Below are positions 37,068 through 45,592 of a DNA stretch of 64,000 nucleotides, piece by piece; the first letter of the stretch is position 1, and each line of letters starts with the position of its first letter. Location: positions 81,802 through 145,801 of the forward strand of contig JBBANM010000001.1 in NCBI GenBank assembly GCA_040401995.1, read 5' to 3'. The stretch is from Haliscomenobacter sp040401995 (GTDB lineage: Bacteria; Bacteroidota; Bacteroidia; Chitinophagales; Saprospiraceae). The notes beneath the pieces are model-generated. The model was not told the DNA's origin, ran no database searches, and worked only from the letters and a program-made list of their open reading frames with translations. The position numbers and the translations under genes were made by a program.

Positions 37068-40000
37068 ATGACCTTCAAAAAATTAGCCCTATTGCTCTTG
37101 GTGTTGGCAACTGCCATCCCGCTTTGGGCTCAGCAGAATTCAGTCTACACCGAGGCTTACCGTTCATTCAAACGCGGTGTTGCTTTATACGAGCAGGGCG
37201 TTTTGGCCAAAGCCAAACGTGAATTCCAATACACTATCGACATGATACTGCCACTGAGTGAAACAGAAGCAGAAATGTTGCGTTCCAAAGCGGCATTGTA
37301 CCACGCCAAATGTTTGGTACAACTCCAACTGAAAGAAGGGGAAACTCGCACCTTGGATTTTATCCGCTCGTTTCACCCGGATCCGGAATACCAACAAGCA
37401 TTGGTTGACATGGGCGATTATTTTTTCAATGCCCGCAATTACCCAAAAGCGCTGGAGTTTTACAACCAAGTGCCTACCTTGGGAACAACCAAAGGACAAC
37501 GCACCCAGATGCGTTTTCGTCAAGGTTATGCCAATTTTGCCCAAAAAGAATTTTCATTGGCTAAATCTTATTTTAAAGACGTAGCCCAGGAAGCCGATAG
37601 CGATTATTACAACTCAGCAAACTACTATTTGGGTTTATGCTATTTCTTTGAAGGTAATTATGCGGAATCGCAAATGGCCTTGCAAAAAGTAGAAAACAAC
37701 CCTACTTATCGTAATTACATTCCATCTTATTTGACGCAAATCTTGTTTGCCCAGCGCAAGTTTCAAGATGTGATTCAATACGCAGAACCCAAAATTACCG
37801 ATAAAAGCCTTCGCGACTTAAAAGACATCCAGCAATTGATTGGTCAGTCGTATTTTGAATTGGGCGATTACAAAAGGGCTTTGCCTTATTTGGAATACTA
37901 TGCCTCCAATTCTACCAAAATGCGCGAAGAGGAACTCTATCAATTAGGGTTTGCTCAGTATCAATCTGGAAATTATCCCAAGGCGATTCAAACCCTTAAG
38001 CCACTTTCTAGTGCTGAAACCGCTATTGGTCAAAATGCGATGTTTTTCTTGGCGGATTGTTATCTAAAAAGCAATCAAAAAGCCAATGCCCTTTCCGCTT
38101 TGGGAACCGCCAAGCGTTTGAATTTTGATGCCGCCATCAAAGAAGAAGCTACGTTCAGTCATGCAAAATTGGCCTACGAACTCAACCAAACCCGTGATGC
38201 AGTAGCTGATTTGCTCGATATTCAACCTTCTTCCCGCTATTACTCCGACGCCCAGCGTTTGTTGGGGGAAGTATTGTTGAACTACCGGGATTATCAGCAA
38301 TCTCTGGACATCATTGCCGACATTCGCCGCAAAAACGGCGGGAATTTGAATCCGCAAATGATGGCGACATATCAAAAAGTGGCCGTAAACCGTGGTATCC
38401 AGTTGTTGCAAAGCAATGATATGGTTCGTGCGCGCGAGAGCTTTTCGCGTTCGCTCGACAATCCGGTTGATCTACGCACTCAAGCCATCGCCATTTATTG
38501 GTTGGGCGAGGCCGCTCACCGCGACAAAAACTACTCAGAAAGTGTTAGCTATATGGATCGCTTTTTGAATCTTTCGCGCTCCTTCACGGATTTACCCGAC
38601 GAATCATCGGTCAATACCGCCAACTACATCCAAGGGTACAACTACATCAAGTTGAACAATTACGAGCGGGCCAGGACCTTTTTTCAAGCCACTGTAGACG
38701 GCATTGCTCGCAATCAACGTAACATCAAAAATGACAAGATCACCAATCAATTGCTGGGAGATGCCACCATGCGTTTGGGCGACTCTTACTTCCGGTTTAA
38801 TCAATACGATTCGGCTATCCGCTATTACAATGATGCCATCGATAAAAAATATGCCAGCTACGATTACGCGATTTATCAAAAAGCCATCATTGAAGGTCTG
38901 CGCGGGCGCAAGACCGAAGAGATCGCTGCACTGGAACGCTTATCGCGCGATTTCCCCAACTCCGAGTTTGCTGATGATGCTTTATTGCGTATCGGACAGG
39001 CTTATCAGGAAATCAATCGATTGAACGACGCCATTCCGCCTTTGCAAACCCTGGTAACGCGCTACAAAGGCAAATCGCCATTGACCAACCAAGCTTTGTT
39101 GGCTTTGGGTTTGATCAATTACAACTTGGGCAATGTAGACGGCGCCATCAACTACTACAAACAAATTTTTAAAAATAACCCAGACCCCAACGAAGCCAAC
39201 TTGTCGATGGAGGCCCTAGAAGAAATTTACGTGCGCGACCTCAACCGTCCGGGTGATTATTTTGCTTTTGTAGAAACCGTACCGGGTTACAAACTCGACA
39301 ACATGAAACGCGACTCGGTCAACTTCCGGGCTGCGGAAATCCGCTATGAAAATGGCGACTATCCAAGCGCAATTGAAGGCTATAGCAATTACATCCGCAG
39401 TTTCCCTCAAGGTTTGTATTTGCTGCAAGCGTACTACCACCGCGCGGAAGCTTATGGCGTACAAAAACAGTACAACTTGGCGCTAAAAGATTATGAGTAT
39501 GTGGTGCAGCAAGGCCCTAGCAAAAGCTATGTAAAAGCCTTGGAAAAAGCGGCCATCATTTCTTACAACTACGCATTAGATTTTAATAAAGCCTACCGCT
39601 ATTACAGTGATTTGGAAAAAGTAGCGATCAATGAGGAAATGATCTACGAAGCGCAGTTGGGCGCTTTGCGTAGCGCCTATCGTTCGGGTAACACGGCAGC
39701 CGTAGGAACTTTGGCAACCAAAGTGGCCAACAACCCACGTGCCACGCCAGCACAGGTAGCTACTGCCAATTTCTACATCGGCAAGCAAGCCTTTGACAAC
39801 AACGACTTCATCAATGCGGTGCCAGCTTTAAATAAGGTCATCCAGCTCAGCGACAATGAGCAAACTGCCGAAGCCCGCTATTTGATTGCGTTTATCAATT
39901 TCAAACAACGCAACCTCGACAAAGCCCAGCAGCTATGTATGGAAGCCAATCAGAAAAGCTCAGCATATCCATTCTGGGTGGCCAATAGCGTGATTTTGCT

Positions 40001-40226
40001 TTCGGATGTACTGGTAGAAAAAAATGACTTGTACAATGCCAAAGCCGTTCTGGAAGCTTTGCTTGAACACTACAATGAAGATCAGGAACTCGTGAAAAAA
40101 GCCAAACAGCGCTTAGCCGACGTGACCAAGAAGATCGATCAAAACAGCATTCTCAACCGGACGCCTGATTCCAATAAAATGGAATTCCAACCCGGTACCG
40201 TCATCAAACAAAATGGCAACAATTGA
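37068..40226 (+). CDS. Large secreted tetratricopeptide-repeat protein
   Basis: A 1052-residue protein. The ATG at 37068 begins a signal peptide (MTFKKLALLLLVLATAIPLWAQ); the frame is open to 36975 but that extension has no signal. Nearly the whole mature protein consists of TPR helical pairs, for example AQKEFSLAKSYFKDVAQ, YYLGLCYFFEGNYAESQ, LLRIGQAYQEINRLNDAI and YYHRAEAYGVQKQYNLALKDY, so it should form a long solenoid in the periplasm. Such proteins act as scaffolds for envelope machines. The next gene, 64 bp downstream, is an outer-membrane barrel; the pair probably forms a complex. Distant similarity to YbgF/BamD-type repeats is possible but not specific. Confidence 0.88.
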   Translation: MTFKKLALLLLVLATAIPLWAQQNSVYTEAYRSFKRGVALYEQGVLAKAKREFQYTIDMILPLSETEAEMLRSKAALYHAKCLVQLQLKEGETRTLDFIRSFHPDPEYQQALVDMGDYFFNARNYPKALEFYNQVPTLGTTKGQRTQMRFRQGYANFAQKEFSLAKSYFKDVAQEADSDYYNSANYYLGLCYFFEGNYAESQMALQKVENNPTYRNYIPSYLTQILFAQRKFQDVIQYAEPKITDKSLRDLKDIQQLIGQSYFELGDYKRALPYLEYYASNSTKMREEELYQLGFAQYQSGNYPKAIQTLKPLSSAETAIGQNAMFFLADCYLKSNQKANALSALGTAKRLNFDAAIKEEATFSHAKLAYELNQTRDAVADLLDIQPSSRYYSDAQRLLGEVLLNYRDYQQSLDIIADIRRKNGGNLNPQMMATYQKVAVNRGIQLLQSNDMVRARESFSRSLDNPVDLRTQAIAIYWLGEAAHRDKNYSESVSYMDRFLNLSRSFTDLPDESSVNTANYIQGYNYIKLNNYERARTFFQATVDGIARNQRNIKNDKITNQLLGDATMRLGDSYFRFNQYDSAIRYYNDAIDKKYASYDYAIYQKAIIEGLRGRKTEEIAALERLSRDFPNSEFADDALLRIGQAYQEINRLNDAIPPLQTLVTRYKGKSPLTNQALLALGLINYNLGNVDGAINYYKQIFKNNPDPNEANLSMEALEEIYVRDLNRPGDYFAFVETVPGYKLDNMKRDSVNFRAAEIRYENGDYPSAIEGYSNYIRSFPQGLYLLQAYYHRAEAYGVQKQYNLALKDYEYVVQQGPSKSYVKALEKAAIISYNYALDFNKAYRYYSDLEKVAINEEMIYEAQLGALRSAYRSGNTAAVGTLATKVANNPRATPAQVATANFYIGKQAFDNNDFINAVPALNKVIQLSDNEQTAEARYLIAFINFKQRNLDKAQQLCMEANQKSSAYPFWVANSVILLSDVLVEKNDLYNAKAVLEALLEHYNEDQELVKKAKQRLADVTKKIDQNSILNRTPDSNKMEFQPGTVIKQNGNN

Positions 40227-40290
40227 TCTGTTTGAAAACCACTCGATTTTTTGGACTTTTTTTTCAATCAGAAATTCAACGTTAAGCACT

Positions 40291-41916
40291 ATGATCAACC
40301 TAAAAAATAGCTTTTTAATCTTCAGTATCCTGCTTTGCGCGGTAGTCGCGGTACAAGCCCAAAAAACACTGCCTACCGGTGAAGTAGACATCATCAAGCA
40401 ATTCAATGCGCGCTTGATTGATGCAGAACGGTATGTATTGCCGCCGCTTTTGCCGTTGCTGGATACTTCCAATCGCAAACAATTTTACAACATCTTGGTA
40501 CGCCCAATGAACATTTCCTACTTGGCGCCAAAAATTCGTCCCTTGGAGTTTAGAACCCAAGATGCGCAGAAAATTTATAAAGGATATTTGCAGACAGGTT
40601 ATGGGTTGCCCAATGCCTTTTACCTTGATGGTACCTATGATTTTGTTACTCAGACCAAGATCAACGTTGGCGTAGACATCTATCATTATTCGGCCAATAA
40701 CTCGCGCTTGGTTGAAAATCAACGTTTTGGTGACACCAAAGTAGCCGTAAATGCTATTTACAACAATGATGCAGGATACTCCATAAATGCTACTTTGGGC
40801 TACCAACTCAATAAGCTTTATTTTTACGGCTACAATGAGATTTCATCTAAATTGAGTTATGCGCCCAAAGATGTAGCACAACGTTTCTCTACCTTGTTTG
40901 GATCCGCTAAGATTTATAACAGCGAGCGAACAAAGGCAGATTTTAGCTACAGCGCGCAAGGCGATTTTTATGCTTTATCTGATAACTACGCCGCACGTGA
41001 AACGGGCTTAAATTTGAATTTTCAGGGTACAAAATGGTTTGAAGAAAAACACCCGTTGACGGTTATTTTGCAAACCGACTTTACTGGCTACCAGGATACG
41101 GCTACTCAAAGCTTGAACAACATTTTTTTGAAGCCCAGCTTTACGTTTCACAGCGACCGATTGCGGGCCAAAATTGGCATGGTTGTAGCTTCAAGCAGCG
41201 ATAAATTCTCCTTGTTTCCAGATTTGGAAATATCGGCAATTGTAGTTGAGAACTTGTTGACTGCATTTGTTGGCGCTGAAGGGGGCTTGCAAAAAAATAA
41301 CTTCAAATCCTTGACCGATTACAATCCATTTGTTTCCTCGCGCGTACGCATCCGCAACTCTTCTTACAACAACTTTTTTGCCGGTATCAAAGGAGAGTTT
41401 CAGGGCATTCAATACCGCGGACAAATTGGCTATAAAAAAGTGGACAACCTAGCCTTGTTTTTGACTACCCGCGATTCAGTGCCTCGTTTTAATGTACTTT
41501 ACGATACGGCAAAAATCGTAACCATCAGCGGGGAATTGAGTACCAAATTGATGGAAAACTTTGCATTGACAGCCAATTTCACCCAGAATTTTTTCACCCT
41601 GAACACCCAAGCCAAACCGTGGCATCTGCCTTCTTTGACGCTTAATGTAGGCGGCGTACTGAGTATGCTTGATGATAAATTGAAAGTTCGTGCCGACTTG
41701 TATTTGCAAAACGGCGTACCGGTGAAAGGAACGAAAGGGGAACTCAAAAACTTGAATCCTTTGTACGATCTTAGCTTAGGCGCTCAATATCAATTTACCG
41801 AGAACATCGGCGGATTTGTACGTGTCAACAACATGCTGAATAATCAGCGGCAGCGTTGGCAGTATTACTCCGTTTTGCCCATCAACGGCATGGTGGGTTT
41901 GACGGCGAGATTTTAA
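40291..41916 (+). CDS. Outer-membrane beta-barrel protein, partner of the TPR protein
   Basis: A 541-residue protein; the ATG at 40291 starts a signal peptide (MINLKNSFLIFSILLCAVVAVQAQ), whereas the longer frame from 40213 would overlap the TPR gene. After a conserved helical stretch (EVDIIKQFNARLIDAERYVLPP, PLEF) come many amphipathic strands separated by turns, ending in GLVGLTARF-type C-terminus with a terminal Phe (GMVGLTARF), the usual signal for outer-membrane insertion. There is no plug domain, so it is not a standard TonB receptor, although automatic pipelines may name it so. The coupling to the TPR solenoid suggests an envelope assembly or transport role. A strong terminator follows. 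Confidence 0.82.
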   Translation: MINLKNSFLIFSILLCAVVAVQAQKTLPTGEVDIIKQFNARLIDAERYVLPPLLPLLDTSNRKQFYNILVRPMNISYLAPKIRPLEFRTQDAQKIYKGYLQTGYGLPNAFYLDGTYDFVTQTKINVGVDIYHYSANNSRLVENQRFGDTKVAVNAIYNNDAGYSINATLGYQLNKLYFYGYNEISSKLSYAPKDVAQRFSTLFGSAKIYNSERTKADFSYSAQGDFYALSDNYAARETGLNLNFQGTKWFEEKHPLTVILQTDFTGYQDTATQSLNNIFLKPSFTFHSDRLRAKIGMVVASSSDKFSLFPDLEISAIVVENLLTAFVGAEGGLQKNNFKSLTDYNPFVSSRVRIRNSSYNNFFAGIKGEFQGIQYRGQIGYKKVDNLALFLTTRDSVPRFNVLYDTAKIVTISGELSTKLMENFALTANFTQNFFTLNTQAKPWHLPSLTLNVGGVLSMLDDKLKVRADLYLQNGVPVKGTKGELKNLNPLYDLSLGAQYQFTENIGGFVRVNNMLNNQRQRWQYYSVLPINGMVGLTARF

Positions 41917-41936
41917 CCCTCACCGCAAATTTTTCG

Positions 41937-41981
41937 AAAGTAAAGGCATTCCAATTTATCGTTGGAGTGCCTTTACTTTTT
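41937..41981 (+). terminator. Terminator after the TPR/barrel operon
   Basis: An 18-bp stem: 41937-41954 (AAAGTAAAGGCATTCCAA) with 41962-41979, one mismatch that can form G-U, a 7-base loop and a run of T. Confidence 0.9.
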
Positions 41982-42030
41982 ATGCTTCGCTTGATAACAT
42001 GGCATTTTTTTGAAATCAGGCCGCTAAAAA

Positions 42031-42060
42031 TTGCCATCTAAACACAAAGCCTTATATTAC
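42031..42060 (+). promoter_or_regulatory. Possible promoter for coaD
   Basis: TTG at 42031-42033 and TATATTAC at 42053-42060 (six of eight consensus positions) with 19-bp spacing, 18 bp before the coaD start. Confidence 0.4.
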
Positions 42061-42078
42061 CCCGGAAATTCTTAGGCA

Positions 42079-42573
42079 ATGGCTGAAATCGCAGTTTTTC
42101 CGGGATCTTTTGATCCTATCACCACCGGGCATGTCGATTTGGTGCAACGCGCGTTGCCCTTATTTGATAAAGTAATCGTTGCGGTGGGGGTGAATTCCCA
42201 AAAGCAATCCCTCTTCTCTTTGGAGCAGCGTATGGACTGGCTCAAAGTAGTCTTTGCCGATGAACCCAAAGTGGAAGTGGATTACTTTGTAGCATTAACG
42301 GCGCACTATTGCCAAAAAATTGGCGCCAGGTACTTGTTACGTGGCTTGCGCAATGCATCAGATTTTGATTACGAAAAAACCATTTCTCAGCTCAACAACA
42401 TCATCGGCGAAGGGTTGGAAACCATCTTTTTGATCAGTCAGCCAGGATTTTCACACATTAGTTCCACCATCGTGCGCGAAATCATCAAAGGAGGAGGCGA
42501 CGCTACGCCTTTTTTACCGCCACAAATTGACGTGCCACGTTTATACGATGTGATGGGTAAACCCATGAAATAG
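42079..42573 (+). CDS. coaD: Phosphopantetheine adenylyltransferase
   Basis: A 164-residue nucleotidyltransferase that makes dephospho-CoA from 4'-phosphopantetheine and ATP, the penultimate step in CoA synthesis. The ATP-site motif PGSFDPITTGHVDLVQRA (T/HxGH) is at the N-terminus; the RYLLRGLRNASDFDYE stretch and the ISSTIVREIIKGGG motif near the C-terminus are typical. Length agrees with the family (about 160). The enzyme is cytoplasmic and normally a hexamer. pruA follows after 36 bp in the same direction; the two have no pathway link but may be cotranscribed. Confidence 0.97.
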   Translation: MAEIAVFPGSFDPITTGHVDLVQRALPLFDKVIVAVGVNSQKQSLFSLEQRMDWLKVVFADEPKVEVDYFVALTAHYCQKIGARYLLRGLRNASDFDYEKTISQLNNIIGEGLETIFLISQPGFSHISSTIVREIIKGGGDATPFLPPQIDVPRLYDVMGKPMK

Positions 42574-42609
42574 TTATTTTGAAAAGCCTTAACCAAAAAA
42601 TACACCACC

Positions 42610-44232
42610 ATGTCTGACGCATTTTTTAAACTTCCCCAAGTACACAATGAACCGGTTTTTAGTTACGCTCCAGGCTCAGCTGAGCGAGAAACGGTGATGC
42701 ACGAGTTGCAGCACTTGAAATCGCAAGTGATCGAGGTACCGATGACCATTGGCGGAGAAAAAATAAAAGAAGGCGATCGTTTGCCGATTCATCCTCCACA
42801 TGAGATCAAACACATTTTGGGGTATTATTACAAAGGCAGCACTCCGCATGTACAAAAAGCGATTAATGCTGCACTGCAAGCCAAACCAGCTTGGGAGGCC
42901 ACTCCTTGGCAAGATCGCGCCGCCATATTCTTAAAAGCTGCCGACCTATTGAGCGGTCCTTATCGCGCAAAAATGAATGCCGCCACCATGTTGGGGCAGT
43001 CTAAAAATATTTATCAGGCTGAAATTGATGCCGTTGCGGAATTGGCGGATTTTTTCCGTTACAACGCTGCTTTTATGGCACAAATTTACCACGAACAACC
43101 GCTGAGCGCTCCATTGACCTGGAACCGCATGGAATATCGCCCTTTGGAAGGGTTTGTTTTTGCCTTGACGCCCTTCAACTTCACCTCAATTGCTGGCAAC
43201 CTACCGGCAGCACCAGCATTGATGGGGAACGTAGTGGTTTGGAAACCAGCGGAAACCCAAATTTATTCCGCGGCGGTAATCATGGACATTTTGGAGGAAG
43301 CAGGCTTACCCGCAGGTGTCATCAATTTGCTGATGGTTGACGGACCGGTTGCTGGCGACCTCATCTTCACGCACCCAGATTTCGCGGGTTTACACTTTAC
43401 TGGCAGCACCAAGGTATTCCAAACACTGTGGACAACCATTGGCAAAAACATCGCCAAATATCGTTCATATCCACGAGTAGTAGGGGAGACCGGCGGTAAA
43501 GATTTTGTACTAGCTCACCCAACCGCTGCGGTGGATCCATTGGTGACGGCTTTGGCGCGCGGGGCTTTTGAATTTCAAGGACAAAAATGCTCGGCGGCAT
43601 CTAGAGCTTATATCCCAGCCAGCATCTGGCCGGAAGTGAAGGAAAAACTGATCGCCATGGTATCCACGTTCAAACAAGGATCGCCAGAAGATTTTAGCAA
43701 TTTCATCAACGCGGTGATTGATGAGCGGGCTTTTGACAAAATCAGCAGCTACATTGTTTTGGCGCGGGACGCAGCAGATGCAGAAATCATTGTTGGCGGT
43801 ACTTATGACAAATCGGAAGGGTATTACATTGCGCCTACCGTGGTTGTCACTACCGATCCGAAACACCGCCTGATGCAGGAAGAGATCTTTGGTCCGGTGT
43901 TGACGATCTACGTTTATGAAGATAGCCAATGGGCAGAAACCTTAGCATTGGTTAATGATTGTCCGTATGCGTTGACTGGTGCGGTTTTTTCACAAGATCG
44001 CAGCGCCATCGTTGAAGCCAATACCGCGTTGCGCCATGCTGCCGGAAACTTTTACATCAATGATAAACCTACTGGAGCGGTAGTTGGTCAACAGCCATTT
44101 GGCGGGGCAAGAGCATCGGGCACCAATGACAAAGCCGGTTCGGTTTGGAATTTGTTGCGTTGGGTGTCGCCAAGAGCCATGAAAGAAAACTTCAATCCAC
44201 CGACGGATTATCGGTATCCGTTTATGGGGTGA
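42610..44232 (+). CDS. pruA: L-glutamate gamma-semialdehyde (P5C) dehydrogenase
   Basis: A 540-residue aldehyde dehydrogenase of the P5C type, oxidising glutamate semialdehyde to glutamate in proline catabolism. The general base is E293 in VVGETGGKDF and the catalytic thiol is C327 in FEFQGQKCSAASR, a context specific for P5C dehydrogenases. Other family stretches are FALTPFNFTSIAGNLP for NAD contacts and QQPFGGARASGTNDKAG near the end. This is the stand-alone type, not fused to proline dehydrogenase, and no putA-like gene lies in the window. The N-terminal 50 residues match the single-domain eukaryote/bacteroidete form. Confidence 0.96.
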   Translation: MSDAFFKLPQVHNEPVFSYAPGSAERETVMHELQHLKSQVIEVPMTIGGEKIKEGDRLPIHPPHEIKHILGYYYKGSTPHVQKAINAALQAKPAWEATPWQDRAAIFLKAADLLSGPYRAKMNAATMLGQSKNIYQAEIDAVAELADFFRYNAAFMAQIYHEQPLSAPLTWNRMEYRPLEGFVFALTPFNFTSIAGNLPAAPALMGNVVVWKPAETQIYSAAVIMDILEEAGLPAGVINLLMVDGPVAGDLIFTHPDFAGLHFTGSTKVFQTLWTTIGKNIAKYRSYPRVVGETGGKDFVLAHPTAAVDPLVTALARGAFEFQGQKCSAASRAYIPASIWPEVKEKLIAMVSTFKQGSPEDFSNFINAVIDERAFDKISSYIVLARDAADAEIIVGGTYDKSEGYYIAPTVVVTTDPKHRLMQEEIFGPVLTIYVYEDSQWAETLALVNDCPYALTGAVFSQDRSAIVEANTALRHAAGNFYINDKPTGAVVGQQPFGGARASGTNDKAGSVWNLLRWVSPRAMKENFNPPTDYRYPFMG

Positions 44233-44245
44233 GGAGGGATTGATT

Positions 44246-44281
44246 AAGGTTTTGAAGTAAAATAGCTGAGGAAAACCTTTT
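44246..44281 (+). terminator. Possible weak terminator or operator before the HEPN/MNT pair
   Basis: AAGGTTTT (44246-44253) and AAAACCTT (44272-44279) form an 8-bp stem with an 18-base loop followed by TTT. It lies only 6 bp before the HEPN start, so it could equally be an operator of that module. Confidence 0.4.
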
Positions 44282-44285
44282 CATA

Positions 44286-44684
44286 ATGACAAAACCTGAA
44301 CACATAGCGTTTTGGATCGCTTCTTCGGCAAAGGATTGGGAAGTAGCTGGGAATCTATTTGAAAAAAACAACTTCCCTCAGGCACTTTTCTTTGGTCATT
44401 TAACACTTGAAAAACTATTAAAAGCGCATTGGGTAAAAGACAACACTGAGGATTATCCACCTAGAATTCATAATTTGATTCGACTTTCAAATCAAATACA
44501 ACTTGAATTTACCCAAGATGATTTACTTTTATTGGACAAAATGAACGATTTTCAGATGGAAGGGCGTTATCCTGACTATCATTTTACGATATACCAAATT
44601 TGTACTCTTGAATACACGGAAGAGATTCTATCAGAAGTAAATCGGATCAGGATATGGTTAACCAATCAACTGCCATTGATTTAG
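44286..44684 (+). CDS. HEPN-domain protein, toxin half of a HEPN/MNT module
   Basis: A 132-residue all-helical protein. It has the HEPN pattern AKDWEVAGNLFEKNNFPQAL, FGHLTLEKLLKAHW and a C-terminal MEGRYPDYHF. The last contains R94-x4-H99, which fits the R-x4-6-H ribonuclease motif of HEPN toxins. Family knowledge: HEPN/MNT pairs are toxin-antitoxin systems in which the MNT protein modifies or neutralises the HEPN RNase. The gene is AT-rich compared with pruA, suggesting horizontal acquisition. The MNT gene starts inside its 3' end (31-bp overlap), so translation is coupled. Confidence 0.88.
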   Translation: MTKPEHIAFWIASSAKDWEVAGNLFEKNNFPQALFFGHLTLEKLLKAHWVKDNTEDYPPRIHNLIRLSNQIQLEFTQDDLLLLDKMNDFQMEGRYPDYHFTIYQICTLEYTEEILSEVNRIRIWLTNQLPLI

Positions 44685-44983
44685 CAAAAAATTATGTCAA
44701 TGCTGTAGAAGCATCAGGTACACATCTTGCTAAAGCATTTTTGTTTGGTTCATTTGCTAGAAATCAGCAACATGAATGGTCAGACATTGATATCGCCCTG
44801 ATTAGCCAAGACTTTATTGGAGTGAGTGCGGTAGACAAAGAACCTTTTCGGGTTTTGCAATTGCAGCCAGAATACAGTGCTTTAGAAATTCATACCTTTT
44901 CCATGCAAAGCCTAAAAGATGGAGATCCTTTTCTACTAAGTATTTTGTCGACTGGGATTGAATTAAACTTTGATCCCCAATAA
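44654..44983 (+). CDS. Minimal nucleotidyltransferase (MNT), antitoxin half
   Basis: A 109-residue protein with the pol-beta-type nucleotidyltransferase motif FGSFARNQQHEWSDIDIAL: G32-S33 and the metal-binding D44 and D46. The usual Gly after GSFAR is Asn here. The third acidic residue is less clear; an E in the ALEIHTF stretch is a candidate. In characterised modules the MNT protein adds AMP to the HEPN toxin and blocks it. It overlaps the HEPN gene by 31 bp and is followed 18 bp later by a GNAT gene, which may or may not be part of the same transcript. Confidence 0.88.
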   Translation: MVNQSTAIDLAKNYVNAVEASGTHLAKAFLFGSFARNQQHEWSDIDIALISQDFIGVSAVDKEPFRVLQLQPEYSALEIHTFSMQSLKDGDPFLLSILSTGIELNFDPQ

Positions 44984-45001
44984 GAAGCATAATACTACCA
45001 C

Positions 45002-45571
45002 ATGCGTCGATTCCCTTTTGATTACGTGCTTGAAACGCCGCGACTGTACCTGGTAGCCTGCAACATACCGCTCTACCAAGCCATCTTTGACGGCGATGAA
45101 GCAATTGCCGATTACTTGCACGTGAAAGTACAACCCAATTGGAGTGAATTTGGACCCGATCCAACCCTTTCTTCCTATCGGCAAGTGCAACTGGATCCAC
45201 AAGCCTTTCCTTGGTGGATGTACCTGCCTATTCACCGCGACGACAATCGCTTGCTGGGCGCATGTGGGTACAAAGGAAGACCCAATGCCAAAGGTGGAGT
45301 TGAAATCGGCTACGAAATCATCCCTGAGTACCGCAACCAAGGTATAGCCACCGAATTGGCCAAAGCATTAATAGATCATGCTTTTATGGATAATTCGGTG
45401 CGATTCGTGCAGGCGCATACGCTCGCACACCTGAACCCCTCGGTAAGCGTACTCAAAAAATGCGGCATGGAATTCGTGGTGGAATTGATTGACCCTGACG
45501 AAGGTGAAATCTGGCAATGGCGCACCTTGCGGGAAGATAATTTGGCTAAAAAATACCGGATTGAAGAGTGA
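45002..45571 (+). CDS. GNAT N-acetyltransferase
   Basis: A 189-residue acetyltransferase of the RimJ/RimL-like type. It begins LETPRLYLVACNIP, and the acetyl-CoA site is the EIGYEIIPEYRNQGIATELAKAL stretch with R/Q-x-x-G-x-A. The C-terminal part has NPSVSVLKKCGMEFV, the usual 'N-x-x-S-x-x-x-L-x-K-x-G' segment. The substrate is unknown. The last 14 codons contain the left copy of a 26-bp direct repeat (45530-45555) whose other copy, 5.3 kb away before osmC, encodes the same EDNLAKKY end followed by a stop. The present C-terminal extension (RIEE) is thus likely a product of rearrangement. Convergent with the next gene, with a 21-bp gap. Confidence 0.9.
   Translation: MRRFPFDYVLETPRLYLVACNIPLYQAIFDGDEAIADYLHVKVQPNWSEFGPDPTLSSYRQVQLDPQAFPWWMYLPIHRDDNRLLGACGYKGRPNAKGGVEIGYEIIPEYRNQGIATELAKALIDHAFMDNSVRFVQAHTLAHLNPSVSVLKKCGMEFVVELIDPDEGEIWQWRTLREDNLAKKYRIEE
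45530..45555 (+). repeat. 26-bp direct repeat, left copy
   Basis: Begins CGGGAAGATAAT and ends TAAAAAATA; identical to 50825-50850 except one T/C difference. It lies in the last codons of the GNAT gene. Together the copies bracket 5.3 kb of accessory genes. Confidence 0.9.
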
Positions 45572-45592
45572 TGGGGGAGGTCATAAAACAGC

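Noticed and set aside
40213..40290. Upstream start for the outer-membrane barrel gene
   Set aside because: It would overlap the TPR gene and hide the signal peptide that begins at 40291.
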